Shown here: positions 63,957-64,000 of the stretch, in pieces
Position numbering within the stretch: position 1 is the stretch's first letter
Layout of the letters: each line of letters opens with the position of its first letter
DNA from: Rhodopseudomonas faecalis
GTDB lineage: Bacteria; Pseudomonadota; Alphaproteobacteria; Rhizobiales; Xanthobacteraceae
Reading direction: 5' to 3'
NCBI RefSeq assembly: GCF_003217325.1
Contig: NZ_QJTI01000006.1
Coordinates: 62,001-126,000 of the forward strand
Length of the DNA stretch: 64,000 nt
Notes under the pieces: model-generated
Seen by the model: the letters and a program-made list of their open reading frames with translations, nothing else
Database searches by the model: none
Told to the model about the DNA's origin: nothing
Position numbers and translations under genes: made by a program

Positions 63957-64000
63957 GGCACCACACGAGAGGATGTGAGGGTTTGGGCGCCACAGGTCGC

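Noticed and set aside
63957-64000. Cobalamin riboswitch upstream of cobT
   Set aside because: Only 44 bases upstream of cobT are in the window and they show no riboswitch core; absence or presence cannot be decided.

Overview
The window is high-GC alphaproteobacterial DNA. Gene content and gene order point to the Bradyrhizobium/Rhodopseudomonas group (Nitrobacteraceae). The indicators are rne-amidase-PBP1A-prfB synteny, a bacterial NDUFA12-type complex I accessory gene, paired type-2 porins, HmuP/HmuTUV haem uptake, BA14K and DUF1236 proteins, and a dispersed ~115-170 bp palindromic repeat typical of this group. I see no tRNA, rRNA, CRISPR array, insertion sequence or prophage. Species assignment is inference.

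Layout. 1-17.1 kb is mostly housekeeping: an AsmA/YhdP-like protein running off the left edge, a one-cysteine peroxiredoxin with a histone-like tail, an M23 endopeptidase, prfB with a programmed +1 frameshift, PBP1A, a cell-wall amidase, RNase E, DctA and an orphan BioY. 17.2-25.4 kb holds an aminotransferase, an M48 metalloprotease with TPRs, a DsbA-like thiol protein, two small or low-complexity secreted or cytosolic proteins, and the aroQ-accB-accC cluster. 25.6-36.2 kb mixes conserved genes (aat, DUF2155, NDUFA12) with accessory ones: an overlapping kinase/receiver/receiver-kinase operon, an esterase, an 827-aa hybrid kinase, and a scar where a GlxA-type regulator and a DJ-1/PfpI gene were fused and lost. 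36.4-45.3 kb carries a lytic transglycosylase and three outer-membrane porins. 45.7-49.3 kb is an ABC transporter without its own binding protein, followed by nikR.

The most coherent system is a complete haem acquisition and degradation locus at 49.3-60.5 kb. One strand carries, in transcription order, hutW (radical SAM haem-opening enzyme), a ChuY/BLVRB-like reductase, a TonB-dependent haem receptor, an IsdG/HmuQ-type haem oxygenase, hutX, exbB, exbD and tonB. The opposite strand, from a shared ~315 bp control region with an inverted repeat, carries hmuP-hmuT-hmuU-hmuV. It therefore appears to encode both an oxygen-dependent and an oxygen-independent route for opening haem, which would suit an organism that alternates between aerobic and anaerobic growth. 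The right end (60.5-64 kb) has cobQ, cobS and cobT for late cobalamin synthesis.

All functional statements come from reading translated sequence and motifs. No database search was run.
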